A stretch of 64,000 nt of DNA from Ampullaceana balthica (Eukaryota; Mollusca; Gastropoda; Lymnaeidae), in assembly GCA_944989445.1 (NCBI GenBank), contig CALYLW010000184.1:249501-313500 (forward strand), read 5' to 3'. The translations under genes were made by a program, and so were the position numbers. How positions within the stretch are numbered: position 1 is the stretch's first letter; every line of letters begins with the position of its first letter. The notes beneath the pieces were generated by a model. The model saw only the letters and a list, made by a program, of their open reading frames with translations. It ran no database searches and was not told the origin of the DNA. This document shows, piece by piece, positions 11,136 to 24,193 of the stretch.

Positions 11136-12294
11136 TATCAAAACAACAGTTGGGGAACATACAATAAGGACATAATTTCACATCAGCCTCCTGGGCAAAA
11201 ATATTCTCACATTTGTCATCAAGAGTTTGGCCAAATGTGCTTCACATGTTTTCTTCATTTAACAGACACGCATTCAGCCATTGTGTAATTAGTATGCATG
11301 CATAAATACGTCCCATGACTAAAAACGTAATGAAGTAGACGTGACAAGTGTATGCGAACATGGACCACGACAAGATTTCATTTCATTGACAGGATACGTG
11401 TGGTCTGTCTGCAGTAAAGTTGCCGTTTACTCAGGTTCATATAAAATAATAATAATAAAAACAAAATATCAACTAGTCGCGTCTGCGGGCGAAGTCACAT
11501 CATGTGCTTGTGTGTCGTCTTGTATTCATAGCTCTCAGCACTGTATCACTGCCTGGTTTCTAATATTGGTGCGACCACATCACTCAGGGCAATATCTCAA
11601 CAACACAATCAGGAATCACATACGTTTAATATATCTCTCTACTTGGTACGTCCTCCTCCTACAACATCTATGGTGCCACTCTATGCTTGACTGCACCTAA
11701 CTGACACTACATCACATCCCCTACCACCCACCACGTCATAATAAAAGTTCGTTCAATATAAATCCCCAGTAACCCCTAATATTATTCTTAACACAATGCC
11801 ATGTCTAAGCTATAAATATAATTGTGCAGAAAGTCTACAGCCAGTCAAAAAAATGCTATTACATCCTAAAATATTTTCTCTTGTTTTAAACAGAGTATAG
11901 CAGGTAATGGTATAAATCTTTCCTATTGTTTTAAACAGAGTATAGCAGGTAATGACATATCACGTGGTTTGCTCGGCACACAGTTGTTACCAACATTACC
12001 AAATTTAAGATGTTACTTATTCAAAGTCTACAAAAAAAAACTCCTAAATATTACCTAAATATTTTCTTGCTTTTGCCTAAAAATAACACCTGAAATTTCG
12101 GAAAATAGTTTAATTTAGTAGAACCAATAAAACATGGATGGACGTTGGCCCTGCTGACTCAGATTTGATCTATAATATTAGCCTGACATGTTGTCTCAAT
12201 ACCTCAACATATATATTCTTATTAGTACATGCCTTGAATATACATTCACAATGGAAGGACTTATAGCAAAATTCTGCCAAATCTTAACATCTAA
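11136..12294. other. No gene; two-copy 51-bp duplication at about 11876-11977
   Basis: TTGTTTTAAACAGAGTATAG followed by CAGGTAATG occurs twice, 51 bp apart. A 119-codon frame at 11341-11700 starts at a non-ATG codon and shows nothing recognisable. Confidence 0.55.
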
Positions 12295-12340
12295 TCTATA
12301 TATATAAAAATCAAAGTATGTATGTATGCATGTCTGTTAT

Positions 12341-14330
12341 AGCTGACTAAACCATTCATCCGATCGCCATGAAACTTTTGGAGACTTTTGAGTACGCTCC
12401 AGGGATGGAAATAGGCTATTTTTTTTCAAAATGTAACACTCATGGGGCGCCGGGGGCCCATAATGAGAATTTTTTCTTATATGAGCTATATAAAAATTAG
12501 TTTAGGGCTTAGCTGCTTGGAAAATGAATGAATCTTGACCAAACTTGGTACATAACAACTTGATAACCTATATTAAAGTACCATATGGCATTGAACTCCT
12601 AATGTCCGTTCCTTCGGGGCCGGGGGCCCAAAATCTTTTTTTTGGTAAGCGTTAAATACTTTATTCCCGTTAGCTGACTAAACCATTCATCCGATCGCCA
12701 TGAAACTTTTGGAGACTTTTGAGTACGCTCCCGGGATGGAAATAGGCTACTTTTTTTCAAAATGTAACACTCATGGGGTGCCGGGGGCCCATAATGAGAA
12801 TTTTTTCTTATATGAGCTATATAAAAATTAGTTTAGGGCTTAGCTGCTTGGAAAATGAATGGATCTTGACCAAACTTGGTACATAACAACTTGATAGCCT
12901 ATATTAAAGTATCATATGGCATTGAACTCCTAATGTCCGTTCCTTCGGGGCCGGGGGCCCAAAATCTTTATTTTTGTAAGCGTTAAATACTTTATTCCCG
13001 TTAGCTGACTAAACCATTCATCCGATCGCCATGAAACTTTTGGAGACTTTTGAGTACGCTCCCGGGATGGAAATAGGCTACTTTTTTCAAAATTTAACAC
13101 TCATGGGGCGCCGGGGGCCCATAATGAGAATTTTTTCTTATATGAGCTATATAAAAATTAGTTTAGGGCTTAGCTGCTTGGAAAATGAATGAATCTTGAC
13201 CAAACTTGGTACATAACAACTTGATAGCCTATATTAAAGTACCATATGGCATTGAACTCCTAATGTCCGTTCCTTCGGGGCCGGGGGCCCAAAATCATTT
13301 TTTTGGTAAGCGTTAAAAATGTTATTCCCGTTAGCTGACTAAACCATTCATCCGATCGCCATGAAACTTTTGGAGACTTTTGAGTACGCTCACGTGATGG
13401 AAATTGGCTACTTTTTTTCAAAATGTAACACTCATGGGGCGCCGGGGGCCCATAATGAGAATTTTTTCTTATATGAGCTTTATAAAAATTAGTTTAGGGC
13501 TTAGCTGCTTGGAAAATGATTGAATCTTGACCAAACTTGGTACATAACAACTTGATAGCCTATATTAAAGTACCATATGGCATTGAACTCCTAATGTCCG
13601 TTCCTTCGGGGCCGGGGGCCCAAAATCATTTTTTGGTAAGCGTTAAATACTTTATTCCCGTTAGCTGACTAAACCATTCATCCGATCGCCATGAAACTTT
13701 TGGAGACTTTTGAGTACGCTCCCGGGATGGAAATAGGCTACTTTTTTCAAAATTTAACACTCATGGGGCGCCGGGGGCCCATAATGAGAATTTTTTCTTA
13801 TAAGAGCTATATAAAAATTAGTTTAGGGCTTAGCTGCTTGGAAAATGAATGAATCTTGACCAAACTTGGTACATAACAACTTGATAGCCTATATTAAAGT
13901 ACCATATGGCATTGAACTCCTAATGTCCGTTACTTCGGGGCCGGGGGCCCAAAATCTTTATTTTTGTAAGCGTTAAAAATGTTATTCCCGTTAGCTGACT
14001 AAACCATTCATCCGATCGCCATGAAACTTTTGGAGACTTTTGAGTACGCTCACGTGATGGAAATTGGCTACTTTTTTTCAAAATGTAACACTCATGGGGC
14101 GCCGGGGGCTAAATAATGAGAATTTTTTCTTATATGAGCTATATAAAAATTAGTTTAAGGCTTAGCTGCTTGGAAAATTAATGGATCTTGACCAAACTTG
14201 GTACATAACAACTTGATAGCCTATATTAAAGTACCATATGGCATTGAACTCCTAATGTCCGTTCCTTCGGGGCCGGGGGCCCAAAATCCTTTTTTTTAAT
14301 TTGTAAGCGTTAAATACTTTATTCCCGTTA
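12341..14330. repeat. 330-bp internal monomers, 6 copies
   Basis: Monomer starts fall at 12341, 12672, 13003, 13333, 13663 and 13993, each AGCTGACTAAACCATTCATC. Every monomer contains two CCGGGGGCCC motifs in an otherwise AT-rich sequence. Copies 3 and 5 share ATTTAACAC and CCCGGGATGG. Copies 4 and 6 share CACGTGATGGAAATTGG. The last four are therefore a duplicated dimer of about 660 bp. Confidence 0.95.
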
Positions 14331-14458
14331 TGATTTACACGATCTTGAAAAGCATGGACTAATATATCTATCATGATCCAGATTGAAATGAACAGGTATT
14401 TTAAAGTTATTCTTTTGCACCGATTGGGCCCGGGGGCCCTTAATGTCGTTTTTGTTAA

Positions 14459-16254
14459 TCTATATATATAAAAATCAATGTATGTCTGTGTGCATGTCCT
14501 TTATAGCTGACTAAACCATTCATCCGATCATCATGAAACTTTTGGAGACTGGCAACTTTTTTTCTAAATTTATCACTCATGGGGCGCCGGGGACCCATAA
14601 TGTCATTTTTTGCTTATATGAGCTATATAAAATATAGTTTCAGCGCTAGCTACTGTGTAAATTGATGGATCTTAACCAAACTTTGTATTTAAAAATTTGA
14701 TAGCCAATATTAAAACACTAAAGGGAACTGAACTCCTAATAGTCATTCCTTCGGGGCTGGGGGCCCAAAAAATTCTTTTTCTTAAACGTTTAAGATTTTA
14801 TTCACCATTCAATTATTAACAATATTGACAACTAATGACACATGTATCCATTATTATACAGATTGAAATGAACAGGTATTTTGAACTTTATATCTTGCAC
14901 TGGGGCCCTTAATGTCGTTGTTTGCTTATGTGAGCTTTATAAAAATTAGTTTTTGCGTTAGCTACTGAGTAAATGAATGCATCTTAACCAAAATTTGCAT
15001 ACAAAAATTTAGTAGCCCATATTGACATAATTAAGGTTTCTAAACTTCTAATGTCAATATATTCGGTGCCGGGGGCCCCAAATGTCTTTTCTTCGTATAT
15101 GTTTAAGATATTTTTCCCCATTCAATTTTTCACGATCTTGAGGAATATATCTATGAGGAACATGAATTAAATGAACAGGTTTTTGAAATTGACACCTTTC
15201 ACTAAAGGGGCCCCTAAATGTCGTTTTTTTCCTTATATTAGCTGTATAAAAATTAGTATTCGCGTTAAATACTGAGAAAATTAATGGATCTTGACCCATC
15301 TTAATATATAAAAACTTAAGGGTTTATATTTTATTACTATAGGGCACTGAACTCCTAATTTTCATTCCCTTGGGGCAGGGGGCCCAAAATTTCATTTTTA
15401 GTAAATGTTCAATATTTTATCGTTCATTCAATATTGAGACATATAAATAAATGTATGTATTTTGAAATTTATTCAAATTAAAATGTCTTTCGCACTTTAT
15501 TTCTTGCGATAATTATGCCCTGGGGCCCATAATGTAGTTTTTTGCTTATATGAGGTATATAAAAATAAGTTTATGCGTTAGCTACCGAGTAAATGAATGG
15601 ACCTTAACCAAAATTTGTATACAAAAACTTGGCAGCCGATATTAAAATACTATAAAGCACAGAAATTCAAATTTCCATTCCTTCGGGGCCTGGGGCCCCA
15701 AATGTCTTTTCTTCGTATATGTTTGAGATAGTTTTCCCCATTTAATTTTTCACGATCTTAAGGAATATATCTATGAGGAATCTGAATTAAAATGAACAGC
15801 ATTTTTTTAAATTGAAATCTTTCACCGAATGGGCCCAGGGGCCCCTAAATTTCGTTTTTTATATCAGTATATAGCTATAATATATTACTATAGGGCACTG
15901 AACTCCTAATCTCCATTCCCTCGGAGCTGGGGGCCCCAAATGTCATTTTTACTGCACGGTAACAATTTAATTCCCCATTCAATTTTACACGATATTGAGA
16001 AATTTAGCTTGAGTACAATGGCAATAAAAAAATTAAATTATCACTCATTTTTTGGCTGGGCCTCTTAATATCGTTTTTCCTTTTGTAAGTTTTTAATTAT
16101 TAATTTATGTAACAGTTTGCTATTAAACTTGGACTTTTTTTTCTCACTTCCCCGAAGGTTTATGGCATAATTCTTTTAAAAAATACCAATCTTTGGTTTC
16201 TTTCAATTTATTCATTTTTAAAGAGATCGTTGCAACGCACGACGGGTCTGCTAG
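14459..16254 (+). mobile_element. Second Helitron-like 5' terminus inside the larger element
   Basis: TCTATATATATAAAAATCAA recurs at 14459, again preceded by A, followed by GTATGTCTG and one diverged monomer start at 14503. The segment 14459-16254 therefore has its own 5' end and shares the 3' end at 16254. Either a younger element landed inside an older one, or the upstream part lost its own 3' end. Diverged monomer fragments with GGGCCC motifs continue to about 16060. Confidence 0.65.
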
Positions 16255-16443
16255 TATATTATGAATTTTCTCTGAGATACACACCACTTAAGTGTAAGTG
16301 GTATCTTTATTTGCCATCTTCTGTATAATCTCAACACTCGGTATACTATTTATATTCTGTTCCTGTGATACTCAAATTGCTTTAGGGGCACCTTTATTAA
16401 ATACATGTTATCTTTTCTAAATCCAAGTATGTTAGTACCTTAG

Positions 16444-17317
16444 GGTAACTTGATATCACCATCAAGGTACGTATACAATCCTGGTGTCTTGTCTCATCAC
16501 GTAGTACAATATTACCTCATGGTAACTTGATATCACCATCAAGGTGCGTATACAATCCTGGTGTCTTGTCTCATCACGTAGTACAATATTACCTGATGGT
16601 AACTTGATATCACCATCAAGGTACGTATACAATCCTGGTGTCTTGTCTCATCACGTAGTACAATATTACCTCATGGTAACTTGATATCACCATCAAGGTG
16701 CGTATACAATCCTGGTGTCTTGTCTCATCACGTAGTACAATATTACCTCATGGTAACTTGATATCACCATCAAGGTGCGTATACAATCCTGGTGTCTTGT
16801 CTCATCACGTAGTACAATATTACCTCATGGTAACTTGATATCACCATCAAGGTGCGTATACAATCCTGGTGTCTTGTCTCATCACGTAGTACAATATTAC
16901 CTCATGGTAACTTGATATCACCATCAAGGTGCGTATACAATCCTGGTGTCTTGTCTCATCACGTAGTACAATATTACCTCATGGTAACTTGATATCACCA
17001 TCAAGGTGCGTATACAATCCTGGTGTCTTGTCTCATCACGTAGTACAATATTACCTCATGGTAACTTGATATCACCATCAAGGTGCGTATACAATCCTGG
17101 TGTCTTGTCTCATCACGTAGTACAATATTACCTCATGGTAACTTGATATCACCATCAAGGTGCGTATACAATCCTGGTGTCTTGTCTCATCACGTAGTAC
17201 AATATTACCTCATGGTAACTTGATATCACCATCAAGGTACGTATACAATCCTGGTGTCTTGTCTCATCACGTAGTACAATATTACCTCATGGTAACTTGA
17301 TATCACCATCAAAGTGC
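16444..17317. repeat. 77-bp satellite, 11 copies plus a partial
   Basis: Unit starts GGTAACTTGATATCACCATC and includes CAATCCTGGTGTCTTGTCTC. Copies are nearly identical; the main variant is AAGGTACG versus AAGGTGCG. Period is exactly 77 bp from 16444 to 17291, followed by a 27-bp partial copy. Confidence 0.97.
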
Positions 17318-17580
17318 TAACCTCAAGCAGACATCTGGTCTAATCGCGACATTTCATCGCTGGCATCAATCACATCAAGTTACCTGTGGCTCACCTGAGA
17401 GATTTGGTGCAAACCACAGGTGACTATAAGGAGTACACACGTCAATGTCTTCTGCAGTTGTTAAATTGAAACTGGCCAGTGATGGCAGAAAACATTTCAA
17501 TACAATTTTCGTGTCGAAAATACTCTGAAATTCAGTTATAAAGTCATCCTAAACACTAAACAAAAGTTAAAGTTTTAAGA
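17318..17580. other. No recognised feature
   Basis: Unique-looking spacer between arrays. Confidence 0.5.
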
Positions 17581-17682
17581 AATGAATGTCTTTGTCAATG
17601 TAATGAATGTCTTTGTCAATGTAATGAATGTCTTTGTCAATGTAATGAATGTCTTTGTCAATGTAATGAATGTCTTTGTCAA
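17581..17682. repeat. 21-bp tandem repeat, 5 copies
   Basis: Unit AATGAATGTCTTTGTCAATG plus T. Copies are identical until the last, which is truncated. Confidence 0.96.
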
Positions 17683-18622
17683 TTCAAATTAACTTTAAAA
17701 AAAAATTAAAAAAAAGAACAACACATTACAAGTTTAACATATTTCAGATCGAAAATAAAGAGAAATAAGGAGCCTTTTATAGTTTTAAATATGGCTGCAT
17801 AATGAAAACATTTACTATAATAAAAAAAGAAAATACCAGAAGTGGATTTAATAAGCAAAAGTACTGTTCAAGGTCACTCCATATTTTAATAATGTGTCTA
17901 CAAAATCGATAGACGGCTGGTAACTTTGGGGTTTCAGAATTAGAAGATTAAAACGTTGAATAAATAAATCTGTTCAATAAAAAGAAAAATTAATCTCGTG
18001 AAAACAAAATGAAAAAAAAAGTTGAACTAGATTTCCTCAAAAATTGAATAGATTTAATCAAATTTAAGTTATACGATTTGAACGAGGAATTTCCCGCACT
18101 ACTGGTTGGCACAGAAATTTGTGCAATATGGACATCTACCTGACATTTAACATTTAACCGTATAGAGTATATGAAACAAAACTTCACATGTGTTTTACCA
18201 CATTTTTAAATGTGTATTCGGAAATAGTCAATAAAATAACAGAAACATGTATAAAAATATGAGCTCATACAGTGCTGGTTCAGGAGTTCCATTATTTCAT
18301 AAGAACTTTAATTTAGTTTATTAATCTTTATATATACTTAAATATCAACCCCGTGGTGTTTAAAGTACTTTACATTAGTTTTGAATCATTTTTAAAAAAA
18401 AATTTTCAAAACAAGTATGATCTTTGGATGGTTCTCACATTTTGTTGAACCAGGTTATTATTTATGTATGGTAGTAGCTGAGTGCTGCAGTAGATATTAT
18501 ATACCGAGTTGATCATTGCGTCTACTTGGTTGGTAATGTAATATCCCAACGTCTTGAATGACCTAACAAGCTCACTAGCAGGGATGCCAAATCCGTACGC
18601 TTACAACCACCATGCACCTACC
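17683..18622. other. No recognised gene
   Basis: AT-rich, with A-runs. Short frames only. Confidence 0.55.
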
Positions 18623-18710
18623 TGTCAACCACTACCTACCGGCGTACCGGTCAACCACTACCTACCGGTCAACCACTAACTACCGGTCAACCACTACCTA
18701 CCGGTCACCC
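18623..18710. repeat. 17-bp tandem repeat, about 5 copies
   Basis: Unit CAACCACTACCTACCGG with a TACCGGCG variant copy. Confidence 0.9.
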
Positions 18711-18761
18711 AAACTCTTAGCACATTCTCACTCAGCTACTAAACTCTAAGGTGTTAAGTTC

Positions 18762-19033
18762 CTTTCACAGGCAGTAATGTTCTTCCCAGGCAGTAGGTTC
18801 GTTTCCCAGGAAGTAGGTTCCTTTCCCAGGCAGTAGGTTGCTTTCCCAGGCAGTAGGTTCCTTTCCCAGGCAGTAGGTTCTTTTCCCAGGCAGTAGGTTC
18901 CTTACCCCGCAGAAAGTTCCTTTCCCAGGCAGTAAGTTCCTTTCCCAGGCAGTAAGTTCCTTTCCCAGGCAGTAGGGTCCTTTCAAAGACAGTAGGTTCC
19001 TTTCGCAGACAGTAGGTTCCTTTCCCAAGGCAG
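18762..19033. repeat. 20-bp minisatellite, about 13 copies
   Basis: Unit TTCCTTTCCCAGGCAGTAGG, with several length and base variants. A minus-strand frame stays open through much of it and is spurious. Confidence 0.95.
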
Positions 19034-19371
19034 TAGATACCTCTAGCGGTACGTATTGTACACTTGTCTTATTTATTAACCCTTCCCCTCCTCCGACCAA
19101 ACCAACAATAATTGAGATATAACTGGAGATCTACTTTAGGACAAGTCAGATCATAAAAATAAATAACGTGGCCGAGATCACCTCGGTCTGGTGTGACGGC
19201 TGTCCAGCTGACGAGGAGATAAGTCCATTTTGTGCGAGTGTGTTTGTGGAGAGGAACGATAACCAGACGTGAGTTATGACCCCTTACTACCTCCACCCCA
19301 ACGCCAATAGCGCTTTGTCATTTATGATAATCAGGGACAGTAACCAGCAGAGAATAACTTTCCTGACTTAA
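19034..19371. other. No recognised gene
   Basis: Slightly GC-richer than its surroundings. I see nothing in it. Confidence 0.5.
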
Positions 19372-19783
19372 GACAAACCTTGACATCAACATGAGACACA
19401 CCTTGACATCAACATAAGACAAACCTTGACTTCAACATAAAACAAACCTTGACATCAACATGAGACAAACCTTGACATCAACATAAGACAAACCTTGACA
19501 TCAACATAAGACAAACCTTGACATCAACATGAGACAAACCTTGACATCAACATAAGACAAACCTTGACATCAACATGAGACAAACCTTGACATCAACATA
19601 AGACAAACCTTGACATCAACATAAGACAAACCTTGACATCAACATAAGACAAACCTTGACATCAACATAAGACAACCTTGACATCAACATGAGACAAACC
19701 TTGACATCAACATGTGACAATCCTTGACATCAACATAAGGCAAACCTTGACATCAACATGAGACAAACCTTGACATCAAATTG
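19372..19783. repeat. 23-bp minisatellite, about 18 copies
   Basis: Unit ACAAACCTTGACATCAACAT plus AAG or GAG. The AAG/GAG choice varies irregularly along the array. Confidence 0.97.
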
Positions 19784-21336
19784 TCACAGTCAAGATTTAA
19801 TGTACAAGATAATCTCTGCCAACCTTCCATCTTTTCAAGGGAGATTGCTTTCATATCAACAACGCTGTGGAGATGAATGATTTACAATTAGTTTATACAT
19901 GTTTTTAACTTTTTAGGTATTAAATATTTTTTAATGTTGTTGGTTTGGTTTGTTTCGCTATTTTCGTTTTAAGCCTATGTTTTGAAATAAAAGATGTTAA
20001 CCTCTCCCTACCTCCTCCCAAAACATATCATTCTCTCCACGAAGTGGTGATGAAATAAGGGAGTATGCGTCGCAATGTGCGTGTGGTGTAAGTAGTATAG
20101 ACACAACGACAAAGATAGAGATCTTTCTTTAGTAAGGCTAATTTGAAGAAAAAAAATTCCTTTTCTTTTATTTTTAAAATCTAATGAACAAATAAAACAC
20201 AGAGGTTTAAGATCTGTCGAACGTCGTTATTTATTTTTCTCAGTTTATTTTACAGCTCACTTAAGAGTAGCGTAAAAATGTGTTTTTCTTGAAAAGGTTA
20301 GGATGGGGGTTGGAGAGCAATCCATAAAGGTTGCCCCTTTTTTCTTCCGATTTTTATTTTTGGGGTTTGGCTGAAAGGCTCATCCCCTAATTGGCAGCTC
20401 TATCGCCACGCCTTCACTACCCTACCCACTAAAATAAAGTTATATAAATAGAAGAAGCTTTATTTAAAAGTATTTGAATTACGTCGCACTGAACACAGCG
20501 GATCATTGTTCTAATTTTAGGGAAAACCCAATAAAAGTAAATGAAAGATATTTCGTTTCGGGGTTTCCAGAAAATATAGGTGCATCCATGGGGCGATCTA
20601 AAAGCTCCGTTACAATTCTTATTCTTAGCATAGGTATGTCTACACGACAAAGAACTTCTCTAACTGGGGAGTTTCTTATCAATAAATTCATGGCGACTAA
20701 CAGTAAAAAAAAATAATTATGACATTTACGATGTCAAATAAACTGAACTATTGATGTCAGCGTTAGAGAAAATAAACATAATACATGTCTTTCGGAAAGT
20801 ATATTAAAACATTATCTAAATCGTCTAAAACATCTTTAAAATGTGAAATTCTCCACATACTAGGTTGTGCTGCGGCGCAGTGGCGCCTGCGGCGGCCTTT
20901 TGTTAGGGCGCCTACGGCGCCCACCTTTTTCAAAAGCCCAACTAACTTGTCCTTGTATGATAAATACGTAATATTAAACATCCTGAAATGTACACAAAGT
21001 ATTTTATTATTAACAATCCTCAAATCCTCTTTTTACATCGTTCCTTTTTCCAAAATTAAAATATGAGCTAAAAGTCATATCTTTTTACGGCGATAAATTT
21101 TAGAAAGCAGCGCACTAAATTACTGCACCAAAAAATACCTATTTTCGAGCGTCCGCAAGAAATTGTTCAATTAATAATATTGTGGAGTGTGTTTAATGTT
21201 AATCTGGAAACCAAAAATGTTTATGATTTTTAAGTCTATATTTTCACTTTTAAAAAAAGCAGAGGGATGCACTTTAGCGTTAGGCCAAAGTGAGTCAGTC
21301 ATACATAATTGAGGGTAAATATATATATATATGATT
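19784..21336. other. No recognised gene
   Basis: Short frames occur on both strands around 20429-20716 and 20763-21066, with no recognisable domain. A GC-rich patch at 20868-20935 contains GGCGCCTGCGGCGGCC and GGGCGCCTACGGCGCCC, imperfect inverted copies of each other that could form a hairpin. It looks like a repeat fragment I cannot name. Confidence 0.5.
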
Positions 21337-21841
21337 TAAATCCTTTATATTAACAGAAAGACTCGTTCCGATGAGAAAAATGATGTATCAAAATTTCAGA
21401 ACGATCGAATGCACTGTAATTAAATTAATGAATTGTTAGATTGTCTCTATTCATCTCTATGTAGCATGTTAATTTTTGTTCGAGAGTGTCCCGGTGCGTA
21501 TTATATTGAACGACCTTTTTAATACTTTCATGTCGCGCTGTGCGGTGCGTATTATTATTGACTATACTTTTTTAAAATATATTCCCGATCTGTAAATGTA
21601 AATGCTATTAGTTGCTAGTCTGTCTCGTGGTGTGCTCTATGTTAAACATGTTTTTGTAACCATTTTCCCGTGATCAAATCGAGCGGAAATTTAGCAGGCA
21701 GACTGTAGAATTTTTTTTTACTATAAATCCTTTATATTTTATATATTCGATACATATCTAAAATTTTGGATTTTTGGATTGTCGCGAAATGCGTATTATA
21801 ATGAACATTCTTTTAGTTATGTCTCATACGTAAAGGATTTA
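21337..21841 (-). mobile_element. Diverged family E copy or nested pair
   Basis: Starts TAAATCCTTTATATTAAC and ends GTAAAGGATTTA, the E-type ends with one change (CCC to CCT). The interior has ATGTATCAAAATTTCAGAACG and GTAATTAAATTAATG. An extra internal end, ATAAATCCTTTATA at about 21723, suggests two overlapping or nested copies. Confidence 0.65.
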
Positions 21842-22324
21842 TAGTTGAAAACTTGGTTTTTTAAAGTTTTTTAAAAAAAAATGTTATAGTTATTTGTGAA
21901 ATCTTCAATTCAAGTTATGGGTACCGTGCTGGCTTGATCGTAAATCTGGAATATGCATTCTTCATTTGGGTTTTTATTAGTCTGTTTATTCTTGCAGGAG
22001 CGTTAAACATTTATCTACGGCAAACACTTTATTTAATTATTTACTGTTCAAAATCGCGCCTTAACTGTTAGAAGATTTGTTTTTTGGTTGGGGGGGGGGC
22101 CTCGCTCCGTGAATCAAACAACAGAAAATTGCAAACACCTGGCACCATTGGTTTATCTTTCCCCCTTGGCATACCTCCATGTTAACTCACCCTGGTGTCC
22201 GTGTTGGTACCCCCACCCCCACCAACCCAACGCTCACCTCACCCCCTGTCTGATACCGCCCTCGGGATAGGCCTCGAGCTTTTTTACCACCGCTCTGGGA
22301 ATATGGGGGTCGACCGCGAGCGGT

Positions 22325-22440
22325 AAACGAATTAACTGCCCGCGTTTGTTGGGGAGGCCGCTCGTAAGAATAATACACAAGTGTAATCGAGAGACTGCAT
22401 TTGGCATTAGCATAAACTTGGTGTTTGTCTGGCCGCATAT
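22325..22440 (+). repeat. Diverged inverted copy, member 1
   Basis: Three blocks match the reverse complement of 23271-23360: AATTAACTGCCCGCGTTT (22330-22347), TAATCGAGAGACTGCATTTG (22384-22403, continuing GC) and TAAACTTG..TTTGTCTG followed by GCGCAT/CCGCAT (22413-22440). The spacers between blocks differ in both length and sequence. Confidence 0.8.
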
Positions 22441-23270
22441 AGGGGATATCTTCAGGGCTGTTTTACTTTCATGATATCGTCAAGATAATGTTACGAATTT
22501 TGCGCCTCTGGTGAGTGCTTTGGAGTCATATCAGAAAGTAGCGCAGCTCGGGAACATCATTGGATGGTTTGGGTGCAATGTCATTTATGTATGGCTGCAT
22601 ATTTAAAAGAAAAATCCATTCTACAATTTCATATATTGTTAAGTAATTGAATTAGAAAATATCTTTTGCATCGTGTTGTCTTTGTTGTGAATATGTTAGG
22701 CACAGAAAACTTCCAAATTACAATTAGTTAAACTCTCTGAGGTTATATACTCGCAACTCTCATAGGCTCAGTGCCATCTGAAAGATCGGATGCGTGTGTC
22801 AAGGAATCAATTGCTTTGACAACAATAATGAAAAGATAATCTGCATTAGGAGCGGGCCGGGTCATTCAAAAGAAAAGTTTAACAAAGCAGATTTGTCAAT
22901 AAACCGTAATTTGAATTTTTTCCTATGTGTCCTCTACAAATCTAAGAAATCAAGTAGAATTTTCTAAAGCGCTTGTCCTAAGTGGCTTCATATCTGTTGA
23001 GAGTAAAAAAAAACGCATTCTTTGCTCCAACCATGATGCCACATTCCAGAACACCGACACACATTTGTCATAAACTGTAAATGTGGTGATAGTGGAATCC
23101 CGCAAACAGTAAGATCAGGATCATGATGCTAGAAATATGTGCCTGAAATCTCAAGGAAATTTCATTTTCTTTAAATGCCAGGGATCTGTCGATCGAAGTA
23201 AAGCAAAAAAGTCCTGGTGAATGTGTCGTCATTCTTCGAGAGGATCGGATATTTGAGTGGCAGATATCAC
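22441..23270. other. No recognised gene
   Basis: Spacer of about 830 bp between the two inverted copies. No coding signal that I recognise. Confidence 0.5.
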
Positions 23271-23360
23271 ATACATGCGCCCAGACAAATACAAGTTTAC
23301 GCCAAATGCAGTCTCTCGATTACTCATCTCTTCAGTAAACGCGGGCAGTTAATTTGTTTA
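23271..23360 (-). repeat. Diverged inverted copy, member 2
   Basis: Minus-strand counterpart of 22325-22440. The middle block GCCAAATGCAGTCTCTCGAT at 23301-23320 is an exact reverse complement of the other copy's middle block. Confidence 0.8.
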
Positions 23361-24193
23361 AAGACTTGTCCTTGTGTAATGTAAAACATGTAACTTTGAT
23401 CTCAACTTTATTTTAGAAGTCCACACAAATGTACATGTTTAATTTATAAAAATAAAAATAAACAAAGATTTTTTTAAAAAGGTATTAGAATTTTGATTTA
23501 AAAGAAAAAAAGCTTGTTTATTATTTCCATTTAAAAATAATTTGGTGGTTTTCTTAAAAATGCTATTGACACATCGAAACAACATCCCACTGTACAATTG
23601 TCGTGACGTTATTAGAGTGATGCAACAAATTGATGTCTTTTAAGGATTGACCAAGAGATGTATAGATCAGCTTTTTTAAAACAAAAGATGAGATTCGACT
23701 ACATGTATGTACTCTCGGAATAACCTAGGAAATAGACACTAATTATGACCAGAATAATGTAATCGTTTATTCACTTTGGTCTGTTTCAAAATACTTTCCA
23801 AACTAAGTCTATATACTTTTTATTATGTTTAAACATAACAATACTTTTATTTAACACTCGTGTGTTGAGATCTATAAATAAGTGTGTTCTCCAAACAAGA
23901 AAATATCACTCTGAAATCATTTCAAGGAAATAAAAAAATAGACACAGCTCTAAACCAACATGGCGTCAAACCAAACACGACATTCTTTAAATGCCAACAT
24001 TTCCTTGATACTGAAAAAAAAAGTTTTTCACAAGACAACCGTATTGAAATTTAAAGAAAAAAATATTAATAGAAAGACTTTCCGCAGAAATCTGCGAATT
24101 CAACTTGCTGTGGTTTATATCAATTCTAAACTATTTTGTAATTGTTAATTAAAATTAACTTTTTTACACAAATGTGGGATCAATTGATGTCAT
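23361..24193. other. No recognised gene
   Basis: AT-rich. A 62-codon ATG frame at 23960-24148 is Lys-rich with no recognisable domain. Confidence 0.5.

Larger units (their letters stand above)
12295..16254 (+). mobile_element. Helitron-like element, about 3.96 kb, non-autonomous
   Basis: The 5' end starts TCTATATATATAAAAATC directly after A, and the 3' end is GACGGGTCTGCTAG directly before T. This is the A^TC...CTAG^T arrangement of rolling-circle Helitrons. A 10-bp palindrome, CGTTGCAACG, lies at 16228-16237, about 13 bp before the CTAG, where the Helitron 3' hairpin is expected. There is no target duplication or inverted terminus, also as expected. I find no Rep/helicase coding sequence. 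The interior is six 330-bp monomers and then a more diverged second half. Confidence 0.72.

Noticed and set aside
20868..20935. GC-rich hairpin as an RNA gene or CpG-island promoter
   Set aside because: Only about 70 bp, with no flanking transcription signals. It looks like a piece of a dispersed repeat.
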